Source: Catenulispora rubra (lineage in GTDB: Bacteria; Actinomycetota; Actinomycetes; Streptomycetales; Catenulisporaceae). From it: a stretch of 64,000 nt of DNA. Positions 51,753-60,773 of this stretch are shown piece by piece; within the stretch, counting starts at the first letter, position 1; every line of letters starts with the position of its first letter. The DNA is taken from the NCBI RefSeq assembly GCF_015356825.1, contig NZ_JAACYW010000001.1, positions 62,001 through 126,000 of the forward strand. The letters are read 5' to 3'. The notes under the pieces are model-generated. The model ran no database searches. It saw nothing but the letters and a program-made list of their open reading frames with translations, and was not told where the DNA came from. Made by a program: the position numbers and the translations under genes.

Positions 51753-52217
51753 GTGCCCGCTCAACGTCGAGGGACCGCAATCGCCATGACCGAGGACGAA
51801 CTGGACGAGTTCTTGCGCGAGGAGCCGATCTGCCGGGTCGCGACCATCGGACCGGGCGGCCATCCCCACGTCGGCGCACTGTGGTTCGTCTGGGACGGCA
51901 CCGCGCTGTGGCTCAACTCGCTGACCCGCAGCCAGCGCTGGACCGACTTGGACCGCGACCGGCGGATCAGCGTCGTCGTCGATACCGGAGGGACTGACTT
52001 CCTGCAGCTCAAAGGGGCCGAGCTGACCGGCCGCGCAGAGCTCGTCGGCGAGGCTCCGCGCACCGGAGCGCCGGTCGACGAGCTCCGCGAACCCGAGCTG
52101 CTGTTCGCCGGCAAGTACGCCGGCGGCCGCACGTTCGCCTACGACGGCCGGCATGCCTGGGTACGTCTGACCCCGCAGAAGATCGTGAGCTGGGACTTCG
52201 CCAAGATCCGCCGCTAG
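51753..52217 (+). CDS. Pyridoxamine 5'-phosphate oxidase-fold protein (PPOX/F420-type)
   Basis: A 154-residue split-barrel flavin or F420-binding protein: EDELDEFLREEPICRVATIGPGGHPHVGALWFVWDG, then SQRWTDLDRDRRISVVVDTGG, and a Trp-containing C-terminus IVSWDFAKI. Members reduce small substrates with FMN or F420. GTG 51753 is chosen because GAGGAGGGG stands just before it; the in-frame TTG at 51717 is inside the operator. Single-gene unit between the divergent Liv operon and the SnoaL-ACAD operon. Confidence 0.85.
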   Translation: MPAQRRGTAIAMTEDELDEFLREEPICRVATIGPGGHPHVGALWFVWDGTALWLNSLTRSQRWTDLDRDRRISVVVDTGGTDFLQLKGAELTGRAELVGEAPRTGAPVDELREPELLFAGKYAGGRTFAYDGRHAWVRLTPQKIVSWDFAKIRR

Positions 52218-52263
52218 GAAGTCAGGGCCGTGATCAGGGGGCTGACAGCGTGGCTCACGGCGT

Positions 52264-52289
52264 GAGAATCTAATTCTCACTCACGAGAA
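52264..52289 (+). promoter_or_regulatory. Island operator copy H (SnoaL-ACAD-thioesterase operon)
   Basis: GAGAAT-CTA-ATTCTC-N6-GAGAA: perfect first dyad, third half-site at spacing 6 instead of 7. It ends 10 bases before the ATG at 52300, and GAAGGG of the third half-site region serves as ribosome-binding site. Confidence 0.68.
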
Positions 52290-52299
52290 GGGTAATATC

Positions 52300-52713
52300 A
52301 TGCCGCTCGACGATCTGATCGAGATCCAGCAGCTCCTGGCCCGCTACGCGGTGTCCATCACACAGGGCGACATCGACGCGGTGCTCGCGGTCTTCACCGC
52401 CAACGGGACCTACAGCGCGTTCGGCGACACCTACCCCCTGGCCGAGTTCCCTGCGCTTATCGCCGCCGCGCCCAAGGGGCTCTTCCTCACCGGGACCGCC
52501 GTCGTCGACATCTCCGGTGATGTTGCGAGCGGGACCCAACCCCTGTGCTTCATCGACCACGCCACCCACGACATGCGGATCGGCTACTACAACGACACCT
52601 ACGTACGGACTGCCGAGGGGTGGCGGTTGCGGACCAGGGCCATGACCTTCATCCGGCGCAGCGGAGCGCACGACTCGGGGCGTCCCCACGCCTTCGAGCG
52701 CCCCGCGTCGTGA
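52300..52713 (+). CDS. SnoaL-like/NTF2-fold small protein
   Basis: A 137-residue protein of the SnoaL_4/NTF2-like group: LDDLIEIQQLLARYAVSITQGDIDAVLAVFTANGTY at the start and YNDTYVRTAEGWRLRTRAMTFIRR near the end form the usual cone-shaped fold. Such proteins can be small isomerases/dehydratases or dimer partners. It overlaps the acyl-CoA dehydrogenase start by four bases (GTGA). First gene of a four-gene plus-strand operon. Confidence 0.87.
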   Translation: MPLDDLIEIQQLLARYAVSITQGDIDAVLAVFTANGTYSAFGDTYPLAEFPALIAAAPKGLFLTGTAVVDISGDVASGTQPLCFIDHATHDMRIGYYNDTYVRTAEGWRLRTRAMTFIRRSGAHDSGRPHAFERPAS

Positions 52714-53816
52714 AGGCCGCCGCGGACGTGGACGTCGCAGAGTTCCGATCCGGTCTGCGGTCCTGGCTGGACGAGAACGACCTGTCCGCCGGGCCCGACC
52801 ACACGCTGGACGGACAGGTCGCACAGCTGGCCCGGGTGCGACGCGCGCTGTACGACGCCGGCTGGATGCGCCACGGCTGGCCCGCCGAGATCGGAGGGCT
52901 CGGCGGGCCGGCCGTCCTGCGGGCAGCGCTCGGAGAGGAGGTCGCAAGCCGCGACCTGGCCGAGCCGGGGATCTACTCGATGGTCGAGGTCCTGGCTCCG
53001 ACGATGATCTCCTACGCCCGGCCGGTGCTGGCCGCGGAGATGGTGCCGTTGCTCCTCAGCGGCCGGGAACAATGGTGCCAGGGCTTCTCGGAACCAGGAT
53101 CCGGCAGCGATCTCGCCTCCTTGACGACAAAGGCGATCTCGCGCGGTGAGAACTGGGTCGTCACCGGCCAGAAGGTCTGGACGAGCCTCGCCCAGTATTC
53201 GGCGCGCTGCGTCCTGCTGACACGGACAGCCCCGGGCCACAGCGGGATCACAGCCTTCTTCGTCGACATGGACACCCCCGGCATCACTGTCAGACCACTG
53301 CGGACCATGCACGGTGTCGACGAATTCGCCGAGGTGTTCTTCGACGACGTCGCCGTCCCCGGGGACCGGATGCTGGGCCGGCCCGGCGACGGCTGGCAGC
53401 TGGCGATGGACCTGCTCCCCCACGAACGGTCGACCTGCTTCTGGCACCGGATCGCCTACCTGTACTCGCGACTGGACCGGCTGCTGGCCGAGGCCGCCGA
53501 TCACGACGAGGCCGCTCTCGGCGCCGCCTATCTGGCGCTGCACACCGCTCGCTGCCGGTCGCACGCGACACAGCGACGGCTCGCCGAAGGAACTCGGCTC
53601 GGACCGGAGACGTCCATCGACAAGGTGCTGCTGGCCTCGGCCGAACAGCAGCTGTTCGACACCGTCCGCGACTTGCTGCCGGGCGTGCTGGAGCTGGCGG
53701 AATCGCCTTGGCGCGCGGAGTACCTGTACTCGAAGGCCGCGACAATCTACGGCGGGACCGCCGAGATCCAGCGCAACATCATCGCCAGACGACTGCTCGA
53801 TCTCGGGAGGGACTGA
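52710..53816 (+). CDS. Acyl-CoA dehydrogenase, large/alpha-type subunit
   Basis: A 368-residue dehydrogenase: QGFSEPGSGSDLASLTT (flavin loop), GQKVWTSLAQYSARC, and YGGTAEIQRNIIARRLLDLG at the end; Gly replaces the MCAD base, while LPHERS carries the alternative Glu. It is a paralogue of the dehydrogenase at 28657. GTG 52710 overlaps the SnoaL stop; the longer open frame upstream is a shadow. It is followed two bases later by its smaller partner, so a heteromeric enzyme is expected. Confidence 0.9.
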   Translation: MKAAADVDVAEFRSGLRSWLDENDLSAGPDHTLDGQVAQLARVRRALYDAGWMRHGWPAEIGGLGGPAVLRAALGEEVASRDLAEPGIYSMVEVLAPTMISYARPVLAAEMVPLLLSGREQWCQGFSEPGSGSDLASLTTKAISRGENWVVTGQKVWTSLAQYSARCVLLTRTAPGHSGITAFFVDMDTPGITVRPLRTMHGVDEFAEVFFDDVAVPGDRMLGRPGDGWQLAMDLLPHERSTCFWHRIAYLYSRLDRLLAEAADHDEAALGAAYLALHTARCRSHATQRRLAEGTRLGPETSIDKVLLASAEQQLFDTVRDLLPGVLELAESPWRAEYLYSKAATIYGGTAEIQRNIIARRLLDLGRD

Positions 53817-53818
53817 GG

Positions 53819-54607
53819 ATGGACTCCGCCGAACGGGATCTGCTCAACGAGTCGCTTCGCAAAGCGATGACCGCCTCGTCCGGCCGGGCCCTTGACGTGG
53901 CTCTCGCCGAGCTCGGATGGGCCGACTTACTTACCGAGGTGCCGGAGTTCGCGATCGCGACCACCTTCCGCCTGTTCGGCGAGACCGCCGCTCATGCGCC
54001 GCTGCTCAACGACGTCGTACTCCATGCGGCGGGGCGCACGCTCGGCGGCACGGTGCCGCTGCCGTTCGCAGGCGGATCGTGGGTCGTCTGGGAGCGCGAC
54101 GACGTGGACAGCAGCGCGTTGGACCCCGACTTGCCCCTCCGCACGACGGAGGCCCCGTCCGGGGATCCGATCCCACTCGCCGCCGGCCGCCGAGCTCTGG
54201 GCTGGTGGCTGCTCGGCTCCGGGCAGGCCATGCTCGACCTGGCCCGCTCGCACGCGCTCGATCGCGAGCAGTTCGGCCGGCCGATCGCCTCCTTCCAGGC
54301 CGTACGGCATCGACTCGCCGAGACCTTGGTCGCGCTCGAAGGTGCCCAAGCAGCTCTGGCGGCAGCCGACGACGACCTCAGCTCCCTGCTGGCCAAGGCA
54401 GCGGCCGGAAACGCCGCACTGACGGCAGCCCGCCACTGCCAGCAGGTCCTCGGCGGGATCGGCTTCACCGCCGAGCACGGACTGCACCGCCATGTCCGCC
54501 GCGTCCTGGTGCTGGACGGACTGCTCGGCAGCGCACGGGAGTTGACCCGCGAAGCCGGTGCCCTACTGCTGTCGAACGGCCGAACTCCGCGCCTCATCCA
54601 GCTCTGA
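53819..54607 (+). CDS. Acyl-CoA dehydrogenase, small/beta-type subunit
   Basis: A 262-residue, shortened acyl-CoA dehydrogenase homologue. The C-terminal helical domain is recognisable (ALDREQFGRPIASFQAVRHRLAE, HCQQVLGGIGFTAEHGLHRHVRR) and the N-terminal helices are present; the central domain has no flavin TEP-GSD motif. It pairs with the large-type gene before it. ATG 53819 has GGGAGG 8 bases upstream. The Arg in the REQFG segment may contact FAD across the dimer, as in known heteromers. Confidence 0.86.
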   Translation: MDSAERDLLNESLRKAMTASSGRALDVALAELGWADLLTEVPEFAIATTFRLFGETAAHAPLLNDVVLHAAGRTLGGTVPLPFAGGSWVVWERDDVDSSALDPDLPLRTTEAPSGDPIPLAAGRRALGWWLLGSGQAMLDLARSHALDREQFGRPIASFQAVRHRLAETLVALEGAQAALAAADDDLSSLLAKAAAGNAALTAARHCQQVLGGIGFTAEHGLHRHVRRVLVLDGLLGSARELTREAGALLLSNGRTPRLIQL

Positions 54608-54635
54608 TTTCCTCGGACCCCACTGGGAGTAGAAC

Positions 54636-55433
54636 GTGACCGATCTCTGGAAGGACCTTCTGGGCTGTCTGGATCTCCGCGAGACGGAGCCGGGCACATG
54701 CTTCGAGGGCAGCAACCAGCGGCTGACCTATCATCGGCTGTTCGGTGGACAGCTCCTCGCCCAGTTCGTCCGAGCCGCTTCCCTCGTCTGTCCGGACAAG
54801 ACCATCAAGTCCATGCACGCCCTCTTCCCGCGGGAGGGCCGGTCCGACGAACCTGTTCGATACGAAGTGGAACGCGCCCACGATGGCGGCACCTTCGCGA
54901 CCTTGACGATCAGAGCCCGACAGCAGAAGGGCATCATCGCAACCGCCTCCGTGTCCATGCACACGGTCGAGGAAGGGCTCGACCACCAAACGATCTTTCG
55001 GGTCCCGGAACTACCAGGCAGGGCACACCAAGTGACCTTCGATCTGATCCCCTGGGACACCCGCTCGACTGACGACCTCGACGCGCGAACCGTGGAGACA
55101 GCAGAGTTCGACCTCTGGATGCGCACGCCGAAGACCGAGCCGGCGCTGACGACGGCACTGACCGCCTACGCAACAGATCTAACCCTTATCGGGACCGCCC
55201 TGCGCCAGGTCGAAGGGGTCTGTCAGCAGGACGCGGGCACGGCGTTCAAGTCGGCCGTCACATCACACAGTCTGTGGTTCCATCGCCCCTTCCGCACAGA
55301 CGACTGGCTGCTCCTCCGCCAGCACAGCCCTGTGCTCGCGCACGGCCGCTGTTTCGGACGAGGCGACGTGCTCACTGCGGCCGGCTTCCTCGTCGCTTCT
55401 TACGCGCAGGAAGCGATGCTTCGTTTCTTGTAG
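54636..55433 (+). CDS. tesB: Acyl-CoA thioesterase II (TesB family)
   Basis: A 265-residue double-hotdog thioesterase: FGGQLLAQFVRAASLVCP (first hotdog helix), LFPREGRSDEPVRYEVERAHDGGTFAT, and SHSLWFHRPFRTDDWLLLRQHSP (second hotdog, catalytic Asp/Thr/Gln region), with GRGDVLTAAGFLVAS near the end. It would release CoA from dead-end or product acyl-CoAs. GTG 54636 is preceded by GGGAG. Last gene of the operon from 52300. Confidence 0.9.
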   Translation: MTDLWKDLLGCLDLRETEPGTCFEGSNQRLTYHRLFGGQLLAQFVRAASLVCPDKTIKSMHALFPREGRSDEPVRYEVERAHDGGTFATLTIRARQQKGIIATASVSMHTVEEGLDHQTIFRVPELPGRAHQVTFDLIPWDTRSTDDLDARTVETAEFDLWMRTPKTEPALTTALTAYATDLTLIGTALRQVEGVCQQDAGTAFKSAVTSHSLWFHRPFRTDDWLLLRQHSPVLAHGRCFGRGDVLTAAGFLVASYAQEAMLRFL

Positions 55434-55651
55434 TGCGTAAACCAGGACGGTCGGGGCACAAGGTAGGACCCCACCCGCCCGGTCGAGATCACGGTAGAAA
55501 TCAGGGCACTGAGCCGGGACTGGACGGACCGCGGCTTCCGCGACCCGCGACAGGGCGGACGGCTGCTTCCACACAATCGAGCAGGCAGACAGGTAGCGTT
55601 TCTCACACGCCCTGACAACTCCGATCGCAGCATCCTGAAGGACGACCCGTC
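55434..55651. other. Gene-free gap before the STAND nuclease gene
   Basis: 218 bases between the thioesterase stop and the GTG at 55652. There is an AAGGA ribosome-binding site at 55638-55642 before that GTG. I see no copy of the island operator, no clear terminator and no small gene, so the large STAND gene probably has its own promoter here. Confidence 0.4.
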
Positions 55652-58600
55652 GTGATCAATCTCCCCGATATCGACTTCACCAGGATTCGATCACTCGGCC
55701 CTGGCGGACAACGCGACGGTTTTGAGCAGTTCATCTGCCGCCAGGTCGCGCAGGATCGACCCATGCCTGGCGCCACGTTCGTCTCACTGCACGGTGCCGG
55801 CGGCGACGGTGGCGTCGAGTGCTATTGGACCATGCCCGACAGCACCGAACACGGTTGGCAGGCCAAGTACTGGACCACTCATAGCGACGTCGACAAAACC
55901 CAGCTCGACAAGTCCGTCAGCGCGGCTCTGGAACAGCATCCGAACCTCACCAAGTACACAATCGCCATCCCTGCCGACCCGACCGGTCGCACCGGGCGCA
56001 CCAACAAGGCCAAGTCCCTCCTCGAAAAGATCGAGGACACAGGAGGCTGGCTAGAGGGCTGGCAGGACATGGCGACCGCCCGCAGCATGACCGTGAGATT
56101 CGAGTTCGAGTGGGCAACCAACGTCGTTGCCCGCCTCGAACGTCTCGACACCACCGGCATCCAACGACGCTACTGGTTCGACGCCGACGTCCTTGCTGCC
56201 CAGTGGTGGGAAGACCGGCTGCAAGGGGCTGTCAACGCCGCGCGCCCCCGCTACATGCCTGATCTGAACGTCACCGTGCCCGCCGCGATGTCAATCGCAG
56301 CGCTCTGCTCCGACGATGAGTGGTGGGCGGTCGTCAACAAGCAGATCAATGCAGTCGACAAATCCGCCCAGCAAGTCCGCATCGCAAACCGGCTTGTACT
56401 CGCCGCGGATCTCAACGCGGCCCTCGACGCCGCCACCACAGTCACTGACGCGCTCGCCGTCTGGTACACCGCGCGCACAACCAATGGACTCGACGGCCTC
56501 GCCCAAGCACTCGAGGCGGCCTCGAACATCATCAGCGGCCAAGAAGCGACCGAAACCGCAGCGATGGACGCCAAGTACCCCGGCGACAACTGGGACACCC
56601 AGCACTGGCGGCAGTTCCAGGCCGAGTACCAGGCGAAGTTCCCGGCAGCCGCCGTCGATGCCCTGCGCGAACTCGGAGAGAAGCTCGCCGAGGTCACCGA
56701 GCTCTTCGTCAGCCCGCTCGGGCGCCTCGCCGGCGCTCAGGCCGCGCTCATGACCGGCCCGGCTGGTGTCGGGAAGACGTATCTTGCCGTCGACGCGGTC
56801 GTCCGGCGCCTGGGCCAGGGGCGCCCCAGCGTCATGATGCACGGGCGCTGGTTCACCGATGGCGACCCGCTCACTCAACTGCGCGACCTGCTGCAAATGC
56901 CGTCCGATCTCACCGGTGAAGATGCCATCGGGCTCCTCGATGAGGCGGCCCAGGTCGCAGGCACCCTGGTGCTCCTCGTCATCGACGCGCTGAATGACAC
57001 CCGTCCGCGGTCAACGTGGCGCGACAACCTTGAACGTCTTACCACCAGCGTCGAGAAGTACCCGAACGTCCGGCTTCTCCTCACCTCCCGCACACACTAC
57101 GTCAGCCAGATCCTTCCGCCGGGCCTCGCCCTGGAGCGGTTCGAGCACACCGGATTCGAGGGGGTCGAGTTCGAGGCGGTCAGCGAGTACGCCGCGTTCT
57201 ACGGCCTCGAACCGCCGACGTCGCCACCCATCCATGGCGAGTTCGACAACCCGCTGTACCTGCGCCTGGTCTGCGAAGCGTTCAAGAACAGCAGCCGACT
57301 GACGCTCGACCAAGCAGCCATGGGGCTCGACGAGCTCACCCGGATGGTCCTCGACAACGCGAACGACCTCGTCAGCGACCGGATCGGCGCCTCGCACTCC
57401 GACCGTGTGGTCCACCGGGCCATGTCCGCTCTCGCCTCAGCCATCGCCGACGGCGACGAGCCGTGGCTGACTCGGCCCGAGGCCCAAACGCGGCTGGTAC
57501 CGGTCTGGCCTGACCAAAGCGCCGAGAAGTCACTCCTCGACGCGCTCATCGCCCAGGGACTGGTCGAAGAGGACAACGTCCCCGACAGCAGCCCTTACGG
57601 CACGGACATCATCACCATCACCTTCGAGCGAATCGGACATCACCTCATCGTGTCCGACGCGCTTTCCGAGGTCACTGACGCTGCCGGCGTCGCCACCGAG
57701 CTCAGCGGCCGTCTCGGCCGGATCATCGGGCTGGGCGCCACCATCGACCGTGGCCTGCTCGAAGCAACATCAGTAGTCATCGCGGAACGGCTCGGGCTCG
57801 AGCTCACCGACTTCCGCGCTGAGATCGGCGACGACGATGCGATCACCGCAGCCGTCGTCGCCGGCATCGCATGGCGCGACGCGACATCCATCACCGATGC
57901 AACCCGTGACGTCATCATCGACGGGCTCCGTCTACAGAACGTGTTCTCCGACGCTTTGACGATGCTGTTCCGGCTCGCCGCCCGCCCCGACCACCCTCTG
58001 AACTCCGACTACCTGCACGAATTCCTCACCGGCTTCAACATGGCTGCCCGCGACTCGTTCCTTTCCGGCTGGCTTCACATCACTCACGACACCAACGGAG
58101 CGGTCGACCGACTCATTCGGTGGGCCAGAGAGAAACCCCTGGACCAAGTCGGCGAGCAAACCACCCGCCTCTGGGTAGCCGCGCTCCTGTGGGCGGCCAG
58201 CGCCACCGACCGCCGCGTTCGAGACCCTGCCACCATCGGTGCCGCTCGTCTCCTGACCCGTCACCCGAACCAAGCGGCCGGATTGATCAACCAGTTTGCG
58301 GCACTCGACGACGACTGGGTCGTCGAACGAGCCTGCGAGGTGGCTTATGTGGCCCTTCTTGCGAAGGGCACGCATGACGACTGGTCCGCGGTTGCCGAGG
58401 TCGTGTGGAACAAGGTCTTCTCCGTTCCCGAAGCAGTGACTCCGAATGCTGCTGTCCGTGACGCCGCCCGCAGCATCCTCGAAGCCGCCAACGACCGTGG
58501 CGCCCTTCCCACGGACGTCACCGCCGATCAATTCCGGCCCCCGTACGCGAGCGACTGGCCGATCACCTGGCCTTCCGAAGCCGACATCGCCCTCTACGAG

Positions 58601-59839
58601 GACGAACCGAGCAATTACCCAAAACTGGTTCGCTCGGCCACAGACGACGACTTCTTCATCTACCAGCTCAGCCCCGAACTGGAAGACCGCCCCGGCATCG
58701 ACCTGCGCGACGCTGCGCGGTGGGTTGTCAACGAAGTCATCCGGCTTGGCTACCAGCCTCGACTTCACGCGGCCTTCGACGGCTACGTCGTCGCCAAGTA
58801 CGGCATCGGCCGATCCAAGCCCGCCTGGATTGAACGCATCGGCAAGAAGTACCAGTGGATCGCGCTCAACCGCCTGATCGGCATCGTCTCTGACCACGTT
58901 CCCAAGACACCCGACAGCTGGGACCCGCCGGCGCCCGCCATCCCCGGTCCTCACACCAGCATCTCCCGCCAGGTCGACCCCACCGTCGTGGAGTTCGCGC
59001 CGGCCGACCCGATCCCGCGCACATGGGTACCCCGCTACGACTGGGCACCCACAGTCTCGATGACCGATGCCGAGTGGGTTGCTGACGATGCAGACCTCCC
59101 AGACATCGCAGTTGGCGACGCCATCCTCGACGGTCGTCCTCACACCGTCCTGTCCGGCAGCTACGAATGGACCAACGCCTCCGACTCCAAAAGCCGTACC
59201 CGGGGCATCTGGACACACATCAACAGCCATCTAGTCGCGGCCCAAGACCTTGATACCGCCGTCGGCGAGCTCGAAGGACGTGATCTATCAAACGCCGCCA
59301 TCGCCAGGCAACCCCAGACGTACCGCGGGTTCGTCGGCGAATTCCCCTACGGCCATCACCACGGAGAGCGTCTCCACGAGATCCAACACGACTGGACCAG
59401 CCCGCTCGCCGTTCCTACTCAGCCCGCCGCCTGGAGTCTCTTCGGTGAGTACGAGTACGCTCCTGGAGACCAAAGCACGATCTCTCTCGACGTCCCAGCC
59501 CCCGCCTTCTTCGGAGCCGTGCCCGGCGAACTCCGCTGGAACGGACGCAACGGTTGGAGCGACCGCACAGGCCAACGCGTCGCAAGTGTCCGGCACGCAA
59601 CCAATGCAGGCCACAACGAGCTCCTCGTCGACACTGAATGGCTCGAACAGTGGCTCACCGCCGAGCGGAAGTCGCTTATCTGGGTCGAGAACGCCGGCAA
59701 GGACGTATACGACAGTTCCGGCGGTAAAGGAGGCCACCCGGGCAGGCTGATTCGCTCTCTGGTTCGATCCTGGACCCCCGGGAACCCGGTTCAGACCGCC
59801 GCACCCGGCTGGTACCGCCTCGCCTCCAGCAGTCCTTGA
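55652..59839 (+). CDS. Avs-like STAND NTPase with N-terminal Mrr-like nuclease motif
   Basis: A 1,395-residue single-gene unit. N-terminus: RSLGPGGQRDGFEQFICRQV (13-32), then GGDGGVECYW (50-59) and GWQAKYW (68-74) fit the D...QxK core of Mrr/PD-(D/E)xK nucleases. Residues about 75-340 are helical. The NTPase has Walker A GPAGVGKT (368-375), Walker B LVLLVIDALND (438-448) and VRLLLTSRTH sensor, as in NACHT/AAA STAND proteins. Residues about 620-1395 are a long repeat-type region that I do not recognise, the place where Avs proteins sense phage proteins. The layout suggests an anti-phage abortive nuclease of the AVAST kind. GTG 55652 follows AAGGA. It interrupts the catabolic island and has no partner gene. 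Confidence 0.68.
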   Translation: MINLPDIDFTRIRSLGPGGQRDGFEQFICRQVAQDRPMPGATFVSLHGAGGDGGVECYWTMPDSTEHGWQAKYWTTHSDVDKTQLDKSVSAALEQHPNLTKYTIAIPADPTGRTGRTNKAKSLLEKIEDTGGWLEGWQDMATARSMTVRFEFEWATNVVARLERLDTTGIQRRYWFDADVLAAQWWEDRLQGAVNAARPRYMPDLNVTVPAAMSIAALCSDDEWWAVVNKQINAVDKSAQQVRIANRLVLAADLNAALDAATTVTDALAVWYTARTTNGLDGLAQALEAASNIISGQEATETAAMDAKYPGDNWDTQHWRQFQAEYQAKFPAAAVDALRELGEKLAEVTELFVSPLGRLAGAQAALMTGPAGVGKTYLAVDAVVRRLGQGRPSVMMHGRWFTDGDPLTQLRDLLQMPSDLTGEDAIGLLDEAAQVAGTLVLLVIDALNDTRPRSTWRDNLERLTTSVEKYPNVRLLLTSRTHYVSQILPPGLALERFEHTGFEGVEFEAVSEYAAFYGLEPPTSPPIHGEFDNPLYLRLVCEAFKNSSRLTLDQAAMGLDELTRMVLDNANDLVSDRIGASHSDRVVHRAMSALASAIADGDEPWLTRPEAQTRLVPVWPDQSAEKSLLDALIAQGLVEEDNVPDSSPYGTDIITITFERIGHHLIVSDALSEVTDAAGVATELSGRLGRIIGLGATIDRGLLEATSVVIAERLGLELTDFRAEIGDDDAITAAVVAGIAWRDATSITDATRDVIIDGLRLQNVFSDALTMLFRLAARPDHPLNSDYLHEFLTGFNMAARDSFLSGWLHITHDTNGAVDRLIRWAREKPLDQVGEQTTRLWVAALLWAASATDRRVRDPATIGAARLLTRHPNQAAGLINQFAALDDDWVVERACEVAYVALLAKGTHDDWSAVAEVVWNKVFSVPEAVTPNAAVRDAARSILEAANDRGALPTDVTADQFRPPYASDWPITWPSEADIALYEDEPSNYPKLVRSATDDDFFIYQLSPELEDRPGIDLRDAARWVVNEVIRLGYQPRLHAAFDGYVVAKYGIGRSKPAWIERIGKKYQWIALNRLIGIVSDHVPKTPDSWDPPAPAIPGPHTSISRQVDPTVVEFAPADPIPRTWVPRYDWAPTVSMTDAEWVADDADLPDIAVGDAILDGRPHTVLSGSYEWTNASDSKSRTRGIWTHINSHLVAAQDLDTAVGELEGRDLSNAAIARQPQTYRGFVGEFPYGHHHGERLHEIQHDWTSPLAVPTQPAAWSLFGEYEYAPGDQSTISLDVPAPAFFGAVPGELRWNGRNGWSDRTGQRVASVRHATNAGHNELLVDTEWLEQWLTAERKSLIWVENAGKDVYDSSGGKGGHPGRLIRSLVRSWTPGNPVQTAAPGWYRLASSSP

Positions 59840-59905
59840 ATCGTCCCGACGACAAGGCCTTGTAGACGACATCTGTCAGGGCCGCGCCGACGTACGCCTG
59901 GAGTT

Positions 59906-60673
59906 CTACGCCTGCTGTGGGACTGGTTTCACTAGCTCGTGTTTGAGCTGAAGCTGAGACGCCCGCAGCGGACCGGCAAGACGGCACAGCGCCGCCACAG
60001 CCAGCCCGCAGATCGCGGCAAAGATGTGGCCCAGATCCCAGACGGTACCGCTCGTGATCATAGGCGTGATGAGGATGCCGAGCAGGACTGCCGCGAACGC
60101 CAGACGCGCCCGGCCGTGCATCGCCAGCACGGCCGCGGCCAGACTCGCGACCAGGATGTAGCTCACCCCGACGTCGGTGGCGTTTTCGAGCCTCACCGGC
60201 GCGCGGCCCCGGTCGATCGCGCTGCGCAGTACGGCCTCGGTGAGCAGGGAGCCGAGGACGTGGCCGGACACCGCGATGACGGCCAGTCGCGGGGTGCCCC
60301 AGCGGCGCTCGGCGAAGGCGCCGAAGGTGGCGAACGCGAGGATGTACAGGTCCAGGCCCGAGCCGTGGTCGTCCACCCAGAAGGCACTGGTGGCCAGGAC
60401 GGTCAGGGCGTGGCTGTGGAGTTGGTCGAGGTTGGTGCTGTTCACCGTGGTCATGATGTCGATCAGGTGCGGCGGGGTCGTCGCCTGGACCAGGGTGAAG
60501 CAGGTGAACACGGCGATGTAGCAGAACGTCGCGGGGGCCGACAGGATCCAGGCGTGCAGCCGTCCGGTCCACGGTGTCAGGCGACGCACGAGACGGCGAG
60601 CCGACGGGACTCGGCGTCCCAGGGCCTTGAGCACGTACCAGAACAAGACGGCGACCTCAGCGACGAAGACCAT
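59906..60673 (-). CDS. Rhomboid-like membrane protein
   Basis: A 255-residue polytopic membrane protein with about six helices. Rhomboid marks: TDVGVSYILVASLAAAV (GxS, candidate nucleophile Ser) and DLGHIFAAICGLAVAAL (His helix). The usual GxSG is GVSY, as in the actinobacterial rhomboid-like group, so protease activity is not assured. A cytoplasmic N-terminus with RRVPSARRLVRRLTP precedes helix 2. It is convergent with the STAND gene; a 12-base perfect palindrome (59852-59863) lies between them. Confidence 0.78.
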   Translation of the reverse strand: MVFVAEVAVLFWYVLKALGRRVPSARRLVRRLTPWTGRLHAWILSAPATFCYIAVFTCFTLVQATTPPHLIDIMTTVNSTNLDQLHSHALTVLATSAFWVDDHGSGLDLYILAFATFGAFAERRWGTPRLAVIAVSGHVLGSLLTEAVLRSAIDRGRAPVRLENATDVGVSYILVASLAAAVLAMHGRARLAFAAVLLGILITPMITSGTVWDLGHIFAAICGLAVAALCRLAGPLRASQLQLKHELVKPVPQQA

Positions 60674-60773
60674 CCGGGTCGTTCCTCTCCCCGGCCATCG
60701 TGCCGAAGCGTCGGGGCGCCGTCGTCGACGGCGTGCACTGGTTGTGGTGTCGGCGACAGTTTATCCAGCCAGG

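Noticed and set aside
59852..59863. 12-base perfect palindrome ACAAGGCCTTGT after the STAND gene as a terminator
   Set aside because: It has no loop, so it cannot form a useful RNA hairpin; it may be chance or a protein site.
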